Notes: generated by a model not told the origin, from the sequence alone. Shown: positions 33,835-43,682, counted from the first letter of the stretch. The stretch is DNA of 64,000 nucleotides from Micromonospora ureilytica (GCF_015751765.1 NZ_JADOTX010000001.1:5952001-6016000); one strand, 5' to 3'. Made by a program: numbers and translations.

Positions 33835-34278
33835 TCACCGCCCGGCCAGTGCCCCCCAGCCCGGGTTGACCGGCTCCCGGCGCAGCGGCATGCCCGCCTC
33901 CGTCGGCGTCCGGTCCCCCTTGCGCTGGTTGCAGGCGTAGCAGGCGGCGGTGGTGTTTCGCCAGGTGTTCCGGCCGCCGCGTGAGCGGGGCAGGATGTGG
34001 TCGATGGTGGAGGCCGGGCCGCCGCAGTACGCGCAGCACCTGTCGTCGCGGCGCAGCACACCGGCGCGCGACCAGGCCGGCCCGGAGTTGAACCTCCACC
34101 GGGTGACCACGAAGCGGACCAGCCGCACCACCCGGGGCATCGGGAAGACCCCGATCACCCGGTCCGGCTCGGCCTCGTGGATCTCGGCCACCCGACGGCA
34201 GAGCATCCGCACGGCGTGTTGGACGGTGACCCGGTGCAGCGGGCCGAGGTCGGCGTTGATGACGAGAACGGCGTCCAC
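33835..34278 (-). CDS. HNH endonuclease family protein
   Basis: A 147-aa protein from the GTG at 34278 (AAAGGAG upstream). The HNH fold is complete: CCAYCGGPASTIDHILPRSRGGRNTWRNTTAACYACNQRKGDRTP, with two CxxC zinc pairs and the catalytic His in DHI. The N-terminal VLVINADLGPLHRVTVQHAVRMLCRRVAEI is typical of the small, very conserved actinobacterial HNH proteins found as single genes. Their role is unknown. Confidence 0.88.
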   Translation of the reverse strand: MDAVLVINADLGPLHRVTVQHAVRMLCRRVAEIHEAEPDRVIGVFPMPRVVRLVRFVVTRWRFNSGPAWSRAGVLRRDDRCCAYCGGPASTIDHILPRSRGGRNTWRNTTAACYACNQRKGDRTPTEAGMPLRREPVNPGWGALAGR

Positions 34279-34365
34279 CGGGACTCCTTTCCAGATGGTG
34301 ACGGACAGCGAAAAGCCGCCCGGTCCGGCTGTCGGACGGGGCGGCTCAGCGCGTACGGGTACGCG

Positions 34366-34455
34366 TCAGTCGGGCCGGCCCGCCCGGGGACCTTCCGCTC
34401 GGTAACCGTCACCGGGCAGCGTCGACGGCACGGTGGTGACGTGCGACATCGTCAT
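34366..34455 (-). CDS. Small 29-aa protein upstream of the HNH gene
   Basis: A 29-codon frame starting MTMSHVTTVPSTLPG and ending AGRPD. The ATG at 34455 has a well-placed CAGGAG about 6 bp upstream. It sits alone between the HNH gene and the next gene, on the same strand. I cannot name it. It could be a leader peptide or a small independent protein. Confidence 0.5.
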   Translation of the reverse strand: MTMSHVTTVPSTLPGDGYRAEGPRAGRPD

Positions 34456-34490
34456 GAGTTGCTCCTGCGGTGGTGGTTGACCTTGCGCGC

Positions 34491-35699
34491 TCACGGTAGG
34501 TCGACACGGGAGACGCGAGCAACGTATTTCGATCGGCCGGCATCCTCGGGACGCCGCTGGCGGCGGGTGCGGGGAGGTGCTTTCGCCGAGACCCGGACGG
34601 CGATCAGTGGCCGGTTCAGCCGCAGGGCCATCCGTGCGGTGAGTTCGCTGTCCAGCAGGGGCCGGTTGACCTCACCGGCGACCGCCAGCGCCGGCCCGGA
34701 GACCGACCGCCAGATCGCGGCCAGCCCGGCGCCGAGGCCCACCAGGGCGACGGTGGCCCGGGTGGTCGGTGAGCCGGCGGCCGCGGCGGCGCTCACCCCG
34801 ACGACCGCGAAGAGCACTAACAGCAGGGGTACGAGCACCGGCCAGAAGATGCCGCGGGCCGCCTGCGCCACCAGCCGCCGGTCCCGGATGATCAGATTTC
34901 TGGCGATCACCGCGTAGTCCTCCTCGTCGAGCAGGTCGCGGGGGTGCAGGCCGCCGGTGAGCACGTCGCGCCAGAGGTCACCCTGACCGCGCAGCGCACG
35001 GCTCAGGGCGGCGGGCGTCGGCTCGGTCGGGTCGCCGTGGCTGGCGCGGTCGACCGCGCTCGCCCAGGCGGCCAGCGACCGGCGCACCACTGCGGCCGAG
35101 TACGGCGGCAGCACGCTGGCCAGTTCGTCCAGCCATCGGCTGATCTGGACCTGCCGGCCGCCGAACTGTCGCAGCAACTGCGCGACGTCGCCGGCTCGGA
35201 CGGTGTCGGCCACTGACCGGCCCAGCCGGTAGGCCAGCCCGACCCGGTGGTTGGCGGCCATCGCCCAGCGCAGCACCTCCACGTTGAGGTCGTCGAGGGC
35301 GAGCAGCAGCGGCACCGGGTCGGCGGGGTCGGGCCGGCCCGGGGCGGGGAGCAGGGCACGGGCGGCCGACGTGTCGGGTACCGGCCGGGTGTGCCGGGTG
35401 AGGTCGGCGATCTGGGCCAGGGCGACGTCCACCCCGTCGAGGTACATCCGCATCCGCCGGTGGGCGGACATCTCGGTGAGGTTGGAGAGTTTGGCCGGCG
35501 GTACGGCCGGGCGGGCCTCGACGAAGGCGCGGGGCTCCGCCTGCTGCCCGTGGTGGTAGGCGTCCGCCATCCACCAACCCAGCCGGAGCGCGGTGACGAT
35601 GCAGGCGCGCTCGTCGTGGATCAGCGGGTACGTGTCGTCGCGGCCGATCTCGTCGATCGACGAGGCGTTCTCCGCGCCGGCGCGGTGCAGTGGTGACAT
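34491..35699 (-). CDS. Hypothetical protein with C-terminal membrane helices
   Basis: A 402-aa protein of unrecognised family. The first 280 residues are soluble and helical (LIHDERACIVTALRLGWWMADAYHHGQQ, LDDLNVEVLRWAMAANHRVGLAYRLGRSVADTV, DEEDYAVIARNLIIRDRRLVAQA). Two hydrophobic stretches follow (FWPVLVPLLLVLFAVVGVSAAAAA, ATVALVGLGAGLAAIW), then a basic C-terminal tail. No catalytic motif was seen. Confidence 0.7.
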   Translation of the reverse strand: MSPLHRAGAENASSIDEIGRDDTYPLIHDERACIVTALRLGWWMADAYHHGQQAEPRAFVEARPAVPPAKLSNLTEMSAHRRMRMYLDGVDVALAQIADLTRHTRPVPDTSAARALLPAPGRPDPADPVPLLLALDDLNVEVLRWAMAANHRVGLAYRLGRSVADTVRAGDVAQLLRQFGGRQVQISRWLDELASVLPPYSAAVVRRSLAAWASAVDRASHGDPTEPTPAALSRALRGQGDLWRDVLTGGLHPRDLLDEEDYAVIARNLIIRDRRLVAQAARGIFWPVLVPLLLVLFAVVGVSAAAAAGSPTTRATVALVGLGAGLAAIWRSVSGPALAVAGEVNRPLLDSELTARMALRLNRPLIAVRVSAKAPPRTRRQRRPEDAGRSKYVARVSRVDLP

Positions 35700-35803
35700 C
35701 TCCCGCTGCCCTCCCGCCCGGCCGATCGACGGTTGATCATTCGAGCGTACGGCAGCAAATAGTCGCTTATCACGCCTTTGGTGGTTTTAGCAGCCGTAGT
35801 GGC

Positions 35804-35840
35804 GAAGGGCCGCGCCGGCTGTACCGGCGCGGCCCTTCGT
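35804..35840 (-). terminator. Terminator of the carboxypeptidase-like repeat protein gene
   Basis: A perfect 16-bp inverted repeat (35804-35819 with 35825-35840) with a 5-nt loop, 16 bp beyond the stop at 35857. Confidence 0.85.
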
Positions 35841-35856
35841 GTGGAACATGGCCAGG

Positions 35857-37410
35857 TCAGGACGGATCTGGCAACACGATCTTGATGTTCTTGTTGGCGC
35901 CGTCACGGAGGGCGACTCCACGCGCGGAGGCGAGGTCGGACCCCCCGTACCAGCCGCCGACCCACGGCGGATTCGGCACGTACCGGACCTTGACCGACTG
36001 GTCGGCCATTCCCTCGATGACCCGCTGGCCGTAGAACGAGTACTCCTTGACCAGGTCCCCGGTCCGGGCGTTGTAGACCTCACCCGCGAGCCAACCGTTG
36101 TACGGCTGGCCGTCCGCAGACGTCACGCCGATGCTCAACCGGGGGCCGGTCTTGGCGAGCGAGATGTCGGCGACGCCCGGGACGTCGATTCCGGCCCTGG
36201 TCGTCGCCGCGGTCTTGCGGTCCGACGCGTTGCCCGTCCACACCGCCGCGTACGGGTCGTTGTAGTCGTAGAAGTGCGAGAACTCCAGCGGCCAGTCGTA
36301 CGGGCCGAGGTTCGGCACCGTGTAGGTGCCGTCGGAGTCGGTGCAGAAAGCGCCGATCCCCGGCGCGCCGGAGCCCTGGCGTGTCGGCAGGACCGCCGCG
36401 CATCCATTGGTGAGGGGCTGCCCGGTTTCGGTGTCCCGAATCGTGCCGGTGATTCGGGCCGCCGGGTCCAGCTTGACGGTGGGCACGGTGCTGAGCAGAC
36501 CGCCCTGACCGTCGACCCGTAGCGCGTCGTACTGCCGGCCGACACCACCACGGCGTCCCACCCACTGCATGCCGTGCGCCTCGCCACGCGGTAGCGCCAG
36601 CAGGGTGTACTCACCCGGCTCCAGCTCCCCGATGGTGACCCGGCCCTGCTCGTCGGTGTAGTTGACGTCCCATTCGCACGTGTCGCCGTCTACCGCGCCG
36701 AAGGTCAGCGACAGTGCCGCGACACAGACGTTCGGGACCGGATCTCCACTGGCCCGGTCCACGACGGTGGTGGTGATCGCGGTGGTCGGGCGGAGGGCGA
36801 CCTCGACAGTGGTGGTCTGACCGAGGGTCACCTTGACGTTCTTGACCTCCTGCGCGGCATGCAGGCCGTCCGAGGGGCGCAGCTCCAGGGTGAACGTTCC
36901 CGACTCCAGGTTCGCCAGGCGGATCCGGCCGTCGGTGGCGCCGCACTGCTGGTCGTACGGGCGGACTCCCGCGCAGTACGCGTTGACCGGGTCGCCGCTT
37001 ACCGCGTCGGTCGCGACCACCTCGACGACGCCTGGCAGGAGCATCTGCTCCTCCGGCACCGTCGTGGTGACACCGGAGGCGACGGTTACCACGTCGGCCG
37101 TGGAGTAGCCGAGCTTCTGGTGCGACCACTGGAACCGGCCGAGGAAGCCATATTGGATCTTGTAGGTGCCAACCGGGACGGAGGCGAACCGGAAGGTGCC
37201 GTCAGCGTCGGACACGACCTGCCCACCGCTGGCACCGTCGGTGGTGAAGAGGTTGACAGTGACGTTGCCGGGCTTCTCGGTCACCACATGGCCGGTGATG
37301 GCGCCGCTGTCGGGCTCCACGGCCTGCGCCGGAGTTGCGGCCAGAGTGGCGGCGAGGGCGAGCGCGGTCGCCGAGGCGAGCACGGAGATTCTGCGGGCGG
37401 CTCTGTTCAT
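35857..37410 (-). CDS. Secreted multi-domain protein with carboxypeptidase-regulatory-like repeats
   Basis: A 517-aa protein from the ATG at 37410, which begins a normal signal peptide (RISVLASATALALAATLAATPAQA). At least four beta-sandwich repeats follow, each with the pattern G-x-V-T...G-T-Y-x-I-x (GAITGHVVTEKPGNVTVNLF, DGTFRFASVPVGTYKIQYG, GRIRLANLESGTFTLEL, ITGTIRDTETGQPLTNGCAAV). The repeats resemble the CarboxypepD_reg/SpaA class used for surface binding. There are no catalytic residues and no anchor. It is divergent from another secreted protein gene. Confidence 0.82.
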   Translation of the reverse strand: MNRAARRISVLASATALALAATLAATPAQAVEPDSGAITGHVVTEKPGNVTVNLFTTDGASGGQVVSDADGTFRFASVPVGTYKIQYGFLGRFQWSHQKLGYSTADVVTVASGVTTTVPEEQMLLPGVVEVVATDAVSGDPVNAYCAGVRPYDQQCGATDGRIRLANLESGTFTLELRPSDGLHAAQEVKNVKVTLGQTTTVEVALRPTTAITTTVVDRASGDPVPNVCVAALSLTFGAVDGDTCEWDVNYTDEQGRVTIGELEPGEYTLLALPRGEAHGMQWVGRRGGVGRQYDALRVDGQGGLLSTVPTVKLDPAARITGTIRDTETGQPLTNGCAAVLPTRQGSGAPGIGAFCTDSDGTYTVPNLGPYDWPLEFSHFYDYNDPYAAVWTGNASDRKTAATTRAGIDVPGVADISLAKTGPRLSIGVTSADGQPYNGWLAGEVYNARTGDLVKEYSFYGQRVIEGMADQSVKVRYVPNPPWVGGWYGGSDLASARGVALRDGANKNIKIVLPDPS

Positions 37411-37563
37411 CGTTCCCCGTTCAGGCGGAGGGTGTGGCGCAGCCGTCGGATTCTGGCTCATGCTTCGCGTCGCTCGAAAACGGGGCCGCCGCCGTCGGTG
37501 CGAGTCACTACGATCCGAGCGGTCGCCGCCGCTCTGCTGGCGACCGTACAGGAGGAACTCCAC

Positions 37564-39420
37564 TTGAGACTTGTAAGCCGAGGTGTCCGGCTGGGCGGGC
37601 GTCTGCCGGTGCTGGCCGCCGTCGCCACGCTGGCGCTGGGTGCCGTCGTCCTCTCACCCGGGCCGGCCACCGCCGCCGAACCCCACCACGTGTTCACACC
37701 TTCGCTCCTCGCCTACACCGACTCCACCACCCCGGACACCGCGGTCTTCTACCCCAGCGGGGGCGACATCCCGGTGGGGTCGTGGCGGGACGACGCCGGC
37801 ACCACGCACTCCTCCCGCATTTATGTCACGTTCGATGTCGGCGGGATCTACGCCGGTCGGCTGAGCCGGGCGACCCTCGTCGGGCGGGAGAGCCGAGCCA
37901 ACGACTGCGCACGCACGCGTGCCACAGTCGCCCAGGCAACCGCCGCCTTCACCGGTGAGAGCAGTTGGTCCCACCCGCCGGCCACTGTCGGCAAGGCGGT
38001 CACCGCGACCGCCGAGGGCAGTGACTGCAACTCCTGGCGCACCACCTGGGACTTGACCGCCGCGTTGACCAAGGCGCTGGGCCGGGGTGAACATCAACTC
38101 ACCACCGAGCTGCGGATCCCGAAGCGAAACGAGGGGGATGTCTCCTACGGCCGCTGGCTGGAGACCAACGAGTTCCGGTTCGAGGTGGAGCTGAACAACA
38201 CCGCCCCGCTCAAGCCGACCAGGCTCTTCAACGCGAACACCGACACCCCCTGCGGGCCGGCGTACTTCGCGGGATCTGAATTCAGCGCACACGCCAACAT
38301 GACGGACCGGGACCGGGACCCGTACGACGAGCTGACCGCCGAGATGCAGTTCTGGCCGCTCGCCGACCCGTCCGCGGTCACGCCTGTCGACCCCGGCACT
38401 TCCAGCGGCGCCGACGGTCTCAACGCTGTCGGTCAGATCCCGGTGGCCTCGCTGACGGATGGCGAGTACGCCTGGCACGCCCGGACGTACGACCAGCGGG
38501 CCTGGTCACCGTGGAGCGATCCGTGCCACTTCACTGTGGATCGCACCAAGCCTGCCGTCGCGCCGACAGTCGCCTCTCCGGAATATCCGGAGAACCCGGC
38601 GAATCCGACCGGCAGCACTGGGACCGAGGGCACCTTCCTGTTCACGTCGCACGGGGTCGCGGACGTGGTGAGCTTCCGGTACGGCGACAGCCAGTGGACT
38701 CTTTACAACCAGGTGGCAGCCGACCAGCTCGGCGGCGCGGCCACCATCCGCTGGCGGCCCCGCGACGCGGGCGAACAGACGCTGTACGTGGCGAGCGTGG
38801 ATCGCGCCGGCAACAGCTCTCCGGTGCGGGCCTACACGTTCAAGGTGCGCGACCTGACCGTCAACGCGTGGTCGACGGCCCAACAACCTGACCCGTCCGG
38901 CAGCGGAATGGCGGTCACGATGCGGTTCAGCACCCAGCCCGGCAACGGCATCACCACGATCGCCTATCGGGTGGACGGTGGGTCCGAGCAGCTGGCGACA
39001 GTGGGGGCCGACGGGGTCGCCGAGCAGGTCCTGACGCCCCTCAAGGGCGGCGAGCACCAGCTCAGCTACGTCGGCCGGAGCGCCTCCGGCGAGGCGGGGT
39101 ACCAGCAGGAGACGACCTTCTTCGTCGACGATGGGCCCACCATCACCTCGGACGGTGTCTATCCGATCGAGGGCTCCGGCGGTGGCGTCGCCGTCCCCGG
39201 GGTCTTCACGGTCTCGCCGGCGGTGACCCAGGGCGCCACCTCGGTGCGGTGGTTCGACAGCGTCGACAACAACCCCAGGGTGGTTCCGCTGGCCGCCGAC
39301 GGCAAGGCAAAGATCACCTGGACGCCCACGACGGCCGGCTGGACCTACTTCTGGTTCACCGTCGAGTACGCCGACGGCAGCCTGTCCAGTTACCGGTCGT
39401 TCTCGGTCACTGTCAACTGA
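37564..39420 (+). CDS. Large secreted protein, function unknown
   Basis: A 618-aa protein from a TTG at 37564 with a perfect AGGAGG 8 bp upstream; an in-frame GTG at 37498 is less likely. The signal peptide ends PVLAAVATLALGAVVLSPGPATAA. The first domain (residues about 45-200: VFYPSGGDIPVGSW, IYVTFDVGGIYAGRLSRATLVGRE) resembles beta-sandwich DNRLRE-like modules. Later parts (GEYAWHARTYDQRAWSPWSDPCHFTVDRTKP, GEQTLYVASVDRAGNSSPVRAYTFKV) look like fibronectin or Ig-like repeats. Probably an extracellular binding or structural protein. Confidence 0.8.
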   Translation: MRLVSRGVRLGGRLPVLAAVATLALGAVVLSPGPATAAEPHHVFTPSLLAYTDSTTPDTAVFYPSGGDIPVGSWRDDAGTTHSSRIYVTFDVGGIYAGRLSRATLVGRESRANDCARTRATVAQATAAFTGESSWSHPPATVGKAVTATAEGSDCNSWRTTWDLTAALTKALGRGEHQLTTELRIPKRNEGDVSYGRWLETNEFRFEVELNNTAPLKPTRLFNANTDTPCGPAYFAGSEFSAHANMTDRDRDPYDELTAEMQFWPLADPSAVTPVDPGTSSGADGLNAVGQIPVASLTDGEYAWHARTYDQRAWSPWSDPCHFTVDRTKPAVAPTVASPEYPENPANPTGSTGTEGTFLFTSHGVADVVSFRYGDSQWTLYNQVAADQLGGAATIRWRPRDAGEQTLYVASVDRAGNSSPVRAYTFKVRDLTVNAWSTAQQPDPSGSGMAVTMRFSTQPGNGITTIAYRVDGGSEQLATVGADGVAEQVLTPLKGGEHQLSYVGRSASGEAGYQQETTFFVDDGPTITSDGVYPIEGSGGGVAVPGVFTVSPAVTQGATSVRWFDSVDNNPRVVPLAADGKAKITWTPTTAGWTYFWFTVEYADGSLSSYRSFSVTVN

Positions 39421-39426
39421 TCCGAC

Positions 39427-39461
39427 GCGGGGGTGCGGGAACAACGCACCCGCACCCCCGC
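39427..39461. terminator. Two-way terminator
   Basis: A perfect 13-bp inverted repeat (39427-39439 with 39449-39461), between two convergent genes ending at 39420 and 39482. Confidence 0.8.
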
Positions 39462-39481
39462 GCCAGGTCCTCCAAACGGGG

Positions 39482-41011
39482 TCAGCGCCTCCCGGCCAGC
39501 AGGCCGCGCGGTCGGATCGAGCGCACCGGCTCGGCCGCGCCACCCTCGGCGCGCAGGATGTGGTTCGCGGCGATGATCCCGGTCGCGGCCGAGCGTTCCA
39601 TCAACGCGCTCGGGAAGTCCGTGGCGATGCCGTCGCCGGCCAGGTAGAGGCCGTCCGCGTCGGTGCGTACCCCCGGTCGCCAGGCGTGGCTGCCCGGCGT
39701 GAACGCCGGCGCCTGCGCCTCCACCCGGGCCCGCAGCTCCCGGACCCGCAGGTCGCCGGCCTCCGGCCAGAGCGCGACCAGCTCGCGGCGCATCCGCTCG
39801 GCCAGCTCCTCGGCCGGCACGCCGGGCTCGCAGGCGTACGCGTGCAACTCGATGACCGACCCGCCGGTCTGCTGCGCCCAGCGACGCGGCTCGTTCTCCA
39901 GCCGGTGATAGAGCGTCACCGAGTCCAGAGTGGGCTGGCGGGACACGCCGCTGAACACCGCCCGCTCGGCGGCCACATCCCCGGCACACCAGTACCGCGC
40001 CACCGCGTACGGCGGGCCTGGGTTGCCGAAGGCCGGCATCCGTGCCGCCAGTTCGGGTGCCTGCTCGGCCAGGTCCGGTGAGGCCGCGACCAGCGCGGCG
40101 AGCGCCGGCGGGTCGACGGCGAGCACCACGTGACCGGCCGGATGGCTGCCGCCGTCGGTGGTCGTCACCCGCCAGCCGTCGGCGTCGCGGTGCACCCCGG
40201 TCGCGGCGCAGTTGGTGAGGACCCGACCGCCGTGCTTCTCCACGTGCCGGGTCAGCGGCTCCCAGATCGCCGTGGCGTAGTCCTCGTCGGGGCAGTCGAA
40301 GGCCAAGCCTTCCGGGTTGCCGAGCAGGTAGAAGTGGAACTGGGCGACCATCTCGGCGGCCGACATCTCCGCCTCGTGGTTGAAGAACGAGTGCGAGAAG
40401 ACTTCGAACAGCATCGCCCGCGCCCGGTCCGGCAGTCGCAGCGACGCCAGCAGCTCGTCGGCGGTGGCGTCGTCCAGGTCGGCGTAGGTGCGCACCGGGT
40501 CGTAGCTGAGCAGCGGCAGCGCGGCGTCCCGATCCATGCGTCGCAGGTCGGCCAGGCGCAGGCTGGGGCTGCGCAACAGCAACGCGAGCAGGTTCGCCGG
40601 TGGCGCGGGCGGCAACTTGCCGAACTCCTCGGTCGGCCACTGACCGCTCAGAATCGGGTAGCCCGGAATGGGCTTGAGGAAGCCCAGGCCAGGGTCAACC
40701 CGGCGGAGGATCGACCGCCAGTTGTAGTACTGCCGGAAGAACGCGTGGAAGCCGTGCTCGTTGCGCTGGCTGCCGTCGGCGAGCGCCTCCGGCCAGGCGC
40801 CCAGTCGACCGCCCAGCGTCGGCGCCGCCTCCAGCACCGTGACCGCCACACCCCGTTCGGCCAGCACCACCGCCGCCGACATGCCGGCGATGCCGCCACC
40901 CACCACCAGCGCCGTGGTCGGTCGCGGCACGAGGTCGGCGCCACCACCGCCCGGGTCCACCTGGTGCTGCCGTACGCCGAGCAGCCGACCTACCAGTTGC
41001 GACAGCGCCAT
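39482..41011 (-). CDS. FAD-dependent carotenoid oxidoreductase (CrtU/phytoene desaturase-like)
   Basis: A 509-aa protein. The FAD-binding Rossmann motif is ALVVGGGIAGMSAAVVLAERGVAVTVLEA; GGRLGAW, HGFHAFFRQYYNWRSILRRVDP and a C-terminal GLYLAGDGIATDFPSALMERSAATG follow the amine-oxidase/phytoene-desaturase family. The EHGFH-FFRQYYN stretch resembles CrtU of isorenieratene synthesis, but other carotenoid genes are absent here, so a different substrate is possible. It is followed (upstream in sequence) by a convergent secreted-protein gene. Confidence 0.75.
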   Translation of the reverse strand: MALSQLVGRLLGVRQHQVDPGGGGADLVPRPTTALVVGGGIAGMSAAVVLAERGVAVTVLEAAPTLGGRLGAWPEALADGSQRNEHGFHAFFRQYYNWRSILRRVDPGLGFLKPIPGYPILSGQWPTEEFGKLPPAPPANLLALLLRSPSLRLADLRRMDRDAALPLLSYDPVRTYADLDDATADELLASLRLPDRARAMLFEVFSHSFFNHEAEMSAAEMVAQFHFYLLGNPEGLAFDCPDEDYATAIWEPLTRHVEKHGGRVLTNCAATGVHRDADGWRVTTTDGGSHPAGHVVLAVDPPALAALVAASPDLAEQAPELAARMPAFGNPGPPYAVARYWCAGDVAAERAVFSGVSRQPTLDSVTLYHRLENEPRRWAQQTGGSVIELHAYACEPGVPAEELAERMRRELVALWPEAGDLRVRELRARVEAQAPAFTPGSHAWRPGVRTDADGLYLAGDGIATDFPSALMERSAATGIIAANHILRAEGGAAEPVRSIRPRGLLAGRR

Positions 41012-41036
41012 GGAGCCCAGTCTGCCGCACCTTCGC

Positions 41037-41525
41037 TCAGTCGGCCGGCAAGCAACGGCGGGGGCGGTCCGAGGCGGGCCAGACGTACTCCAGATCCTCC
41101 GGCACGTCGTCGCCGAACAGCGGGCGGTAGTGCGCCGGGTCCTTCCGCAGCAGCGACGAGCGGTGACTCAGGTGCAGGTCGTCGCGGCCCAGCCACGGTG
41201 GCAGCTCACCGGCTCGGGCCAGCTCGTCCTGGGTCCGCACGACGCCGTCCCCGCAGGCGGCGGCGAGGTCGACGGTCATCGTGGCGGCGCAGGTGTCGGC
41301 CCGCCCCGGTTCGGTCCAGACCGCGCACATGTCCAGCCCGTAGCGGACCAGCGCCTCCTCGTACCCGGCCCACATCTTCACGGCCGGGTGGTTGCGCCAG
41401 CCGTACCCGGGTCGGGTGAGCCCACGCAGCACCTGGATGGCCTCCACCCGCTGCTTGCCCAGCCGCTTCTGGTCCAGCGTGCGGGCGCTGGCCAGAAAGC
41501 CCGGGTACGGGAGGAATGTCTGCAT
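41037..41525 (-). CDS. MSMEG_6728-family protein (pyrimidine-dimer glycosylase superfamily)
   Basis: A 162-aa protein. The N-terminal MQTFLPYPGFLASARTLDQKRLGKQRVEAIQVLRGL and HPAVKMWAGYEEALVRYGLDMCAVW are the hallmarks of this actinobacterial family, related to T4 endonuclease V-like proteins. Its true role (DNA repair or other) is not established. It lies 25 bp upstream of the CrtU-like gene on the same strand. Confidence 0.8.
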   Translation of the reverse strand: MQTFLPYPGFLASARTLDQKRLGKQRVEAIQVLRGLTRPGYGWRNHPAVKMWAGYEEALVRYGLDMCAVWTEPGRADTCAATMTVDLAAACGDGVVRTQDELARAGELPPWLGRDDLHLSHRSSLLRKDPAHYRPLFGDDVPEDLEYVWPASDRPRRCLPAD

Positions 41526-41620
41526 GTCGCTGCTCTACCCGTCGCCGTGGCGCGCATGCCTGGTCGCAGGATGATCCGGACGGGGTCGCCCACCAGGGCC
41601 GTGCTGATTACGATCCGGGC

Positions 41621-43591
41621 ATGGCGGAGCCGTGGCGGGACCGGGCGCGACGGGCGGTCGAGTGGAACTGGCGGCTGCGGTCCGTCGGTGACCCACGCCC
41701 GCACTACGTGATCTGCGGGAAGGACGCGCTCGCCTACTACGTGGCTCGGGCGACGCTCGAATCCGAGCTGCCGGCGGGCGGGGCCCGGGTGACAGTCGTG
41801 GTGCCGGAGCGTTATCGCAGCAACGGGCCGGACGTGGCCGGGCTGCGCGGGGTCCGGGTGGTCCGCTCGGACCGGCTGGACGTGGCCACCTTCGAGGCTG
41901 CCGGGCTGGCCGGAGCGACCGGACTGGCCCTGCTGCACCAGGACGACGTCGGCAACCTGCACGCCGCGCTCTGCGCCCAGGCCGTCGACCACCGGGTCCG
42001 CCAGGTGCTGCGGATGTTCAACGGCACCCTCGCCGACGGCGTACGCAAGCTGCTCAAGGCTCCGGTCGAGGTGCTCTCCGACGCCGAGATGGCCGCGCCG
42101 GCCTTCGTGGCCGCCGCGCTCAACGAGGTCGACCCCAGTTCCTTCCAACATCGGGACAAGACACTGCGGGTGGCACGGCGGGCTGACGTCCGACCGCAGG
42201 ACGTGGTCTGCGCGTTGGCGCACCTCACCGAGGCGCAGGGGGTGGAGTTGCTGCCGGCCGACCAGGCCGGCGCCGACCTGGTACTCGCCGAGGCGACAGG
42301 TCAACCACCGGGCACCGAGGTCGCCGCCCGCCGGCTGGTCCGGGCGCGTCGGCGGCGTCGCCCGGTCGCGGTGGTGATGGGAGCGGTACGCGGTTTCGCC
42401 ACCCGCAAGATCGGCATCGCGGTGATGGTGGTGCTCGCGCTGATTGCGGTGCTGGGGGCGCTGATCTCCCGTGCGGAGGATGTCTCTCCGCTGGAGGCGC
42501 TGTACCTGACGCTGGTCACGACCCTCAGCGGCGCCGACCCGGACACCAACAAGGCGGCCGACGCGCAGATCATGCAGGTGGTGCTCAACCTGGCCGGCTT
42601 GGCGCTGATTCCGCTGATCACCGCAGTCGTGGTGGACGGCATCGTCAACGCCCGGCTGGCTCTGCACACCGGCCGGTTGCAACCCCCACGGGTCGGGCAC
42701 GTGGTGGTGATCGGCCTGGGCAACGTCGGCACGCGGGTGATGGCGCAACTGCGCGAGTACGGCGTCGAGGTGGTGGCCATCGACAAGGCCGCGGAGCCGC
42801 GCGGCGCAGCCCTGGCCCGCCAACTGGAGGTGCCGCTGATCGTCGGCGACGCCGCGTTGCCCGAGACGCTGGCCGCCGCCTCGGTGGCCGACTGTCAGGC
42901 GCTGGTGGTGGCGTCCACAGACGACGTGGCCAACCTGGAGGCTGCGCTCGCCGCCCGCGACCTCCGTGCCGACCTGCGTGTGGTGCTTCGGCTCTTCGAC
43001 GGTGACTTCGCCGAGCGGGTGGAGGAGACCTTCGCGCTCGGGGTGTCCCGGTCAGTCTCCTACCTGGCCGCCCCGGCCTTCATCGGGGCGCTCACCGAAC
43101 GCGCCGTGATCAGCACCATTCCGGTCGACCGGCACGCGCTGCCGGTCGCCGAGGTGCCGGTAGCCCCCGGCTGCGAGCTGGACGGCCGACCGCTTGACGT
43201 GGTCAACCGGGACGGGCAGGTCCGGCTGATCGCCCGTACTCCGGCGGGCGGTGCCAAGACGATCTGGTGGAAGGACCTGGATCCCCGGCAGGTGATCTTC
43301 GCCGGTGACCGGCTGACAGTGGTCGCCCGACGGCGCGGGTTGGACTGGCTGACGCGGCAGTGCGCCCCGCCCGCCCACCCGGGGTCGGACCCTCGGCCGA
43401 CCGGGCCGGTCCACGGCGGGGTGCACACCCCAGTGGCGGCGTCTCCTCCGGTGCCGGGGCAGACGGACTCCGGGGTCGGCGCGACACATCCCGTTCCCCC
43501 CGCCGGGAACGCGCCCTCGACGACCAACGGCGGCCCGGCGGACGAATTCGAGCTGACCCGCCGGCATGACGGGACCGGCGAGGGGAGCTAA
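41621..43591 (+). CDS. TrkA-N/RCK-gated ion channel protein (CASTOR/POLLUX-like)
   Basis: A 656-aa protein from the ATG at 41621. The N-terminal TrkA-N-like domain (HYVICGKDALAYYVARATLESEL, LHQDDVGNLHAALCAQAV) is followed by two membrane helices (IGIAVMVVLALIAVLGALI, MQVVLNLAGLALIPLITAVVV). A pore-like loop (ALYLTLVTTLSGADPD) lies between them. A second, complete NAD-binding TrkA-N domain (HVVVIGLGNVGTRVMAQLREYGVEVVAIDKA) and TrkA-C region follow, then a Pro-rich tail. The layout suits a ligand-gated cation channel. The pore motif is not the potassium GYG. Confidence 0.82.
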   Translation: MAEPWRDRARRAVEWNWRLRSVGDPRPHYVICGKDALAYYVARATLESELPAGGARVTVVVPERYRSNGPDVAGLRGVRVVRSDRLDVATFEAAGLAGATGLALLHQDDVGNLHAALCAQAVDHRVRQVLRMFNGTLADGVRKLLKAPVEVLSDAEMAAPAFVAAALNEVDPSSFQHRDKTLRVARRADVRPQDVVCALAHLTEAQGVELLPADQAGADLVLAEATGQPPGTEVAARRLVRARRRRRPVAVVMGAVRGFATRKIGIAVMVVLALIAVLGALISRAEDVSPLEALYLTLVTTLSGADPDTNKAADAQIMQVVLNLAGLALIPLITAVVVDGIVNARLALHTGRLQPPRVGHVVVIGLGNVGTRVMAQLREYGVEVVAIDKAAEPRGAALARQLEVPLIVGDAALPETLAAASVADCQALVVASTDDVANLEAALAARDLRADLRVVLRLFDGDFAERVEETFALGVSRSVSYLAAPAFIGALTERAVISTIPVDRHALPVAEVPVAPGCELDGRPLDVVNRDGQVRLIARTPAGGAKTIWWKDLDPRQVIFAGDRLTVVARRRGLDWLTRQCAPPAHPGSDPRPTGPVHGGVHTPVAASPPVPGQTDSGVGATHPVPPAGNAPSTTNGGPADEFELTRRHDGTGEGS

Positions 43592-43682
43592 CGCCGTCTG
43601 GCGCGGTCGGTGCGGCCGGTGCGGATCCTCTGATAAACAGCATCGACTTGTGGTGGCGTACTTTGTGCGTACACTTGGGGTC

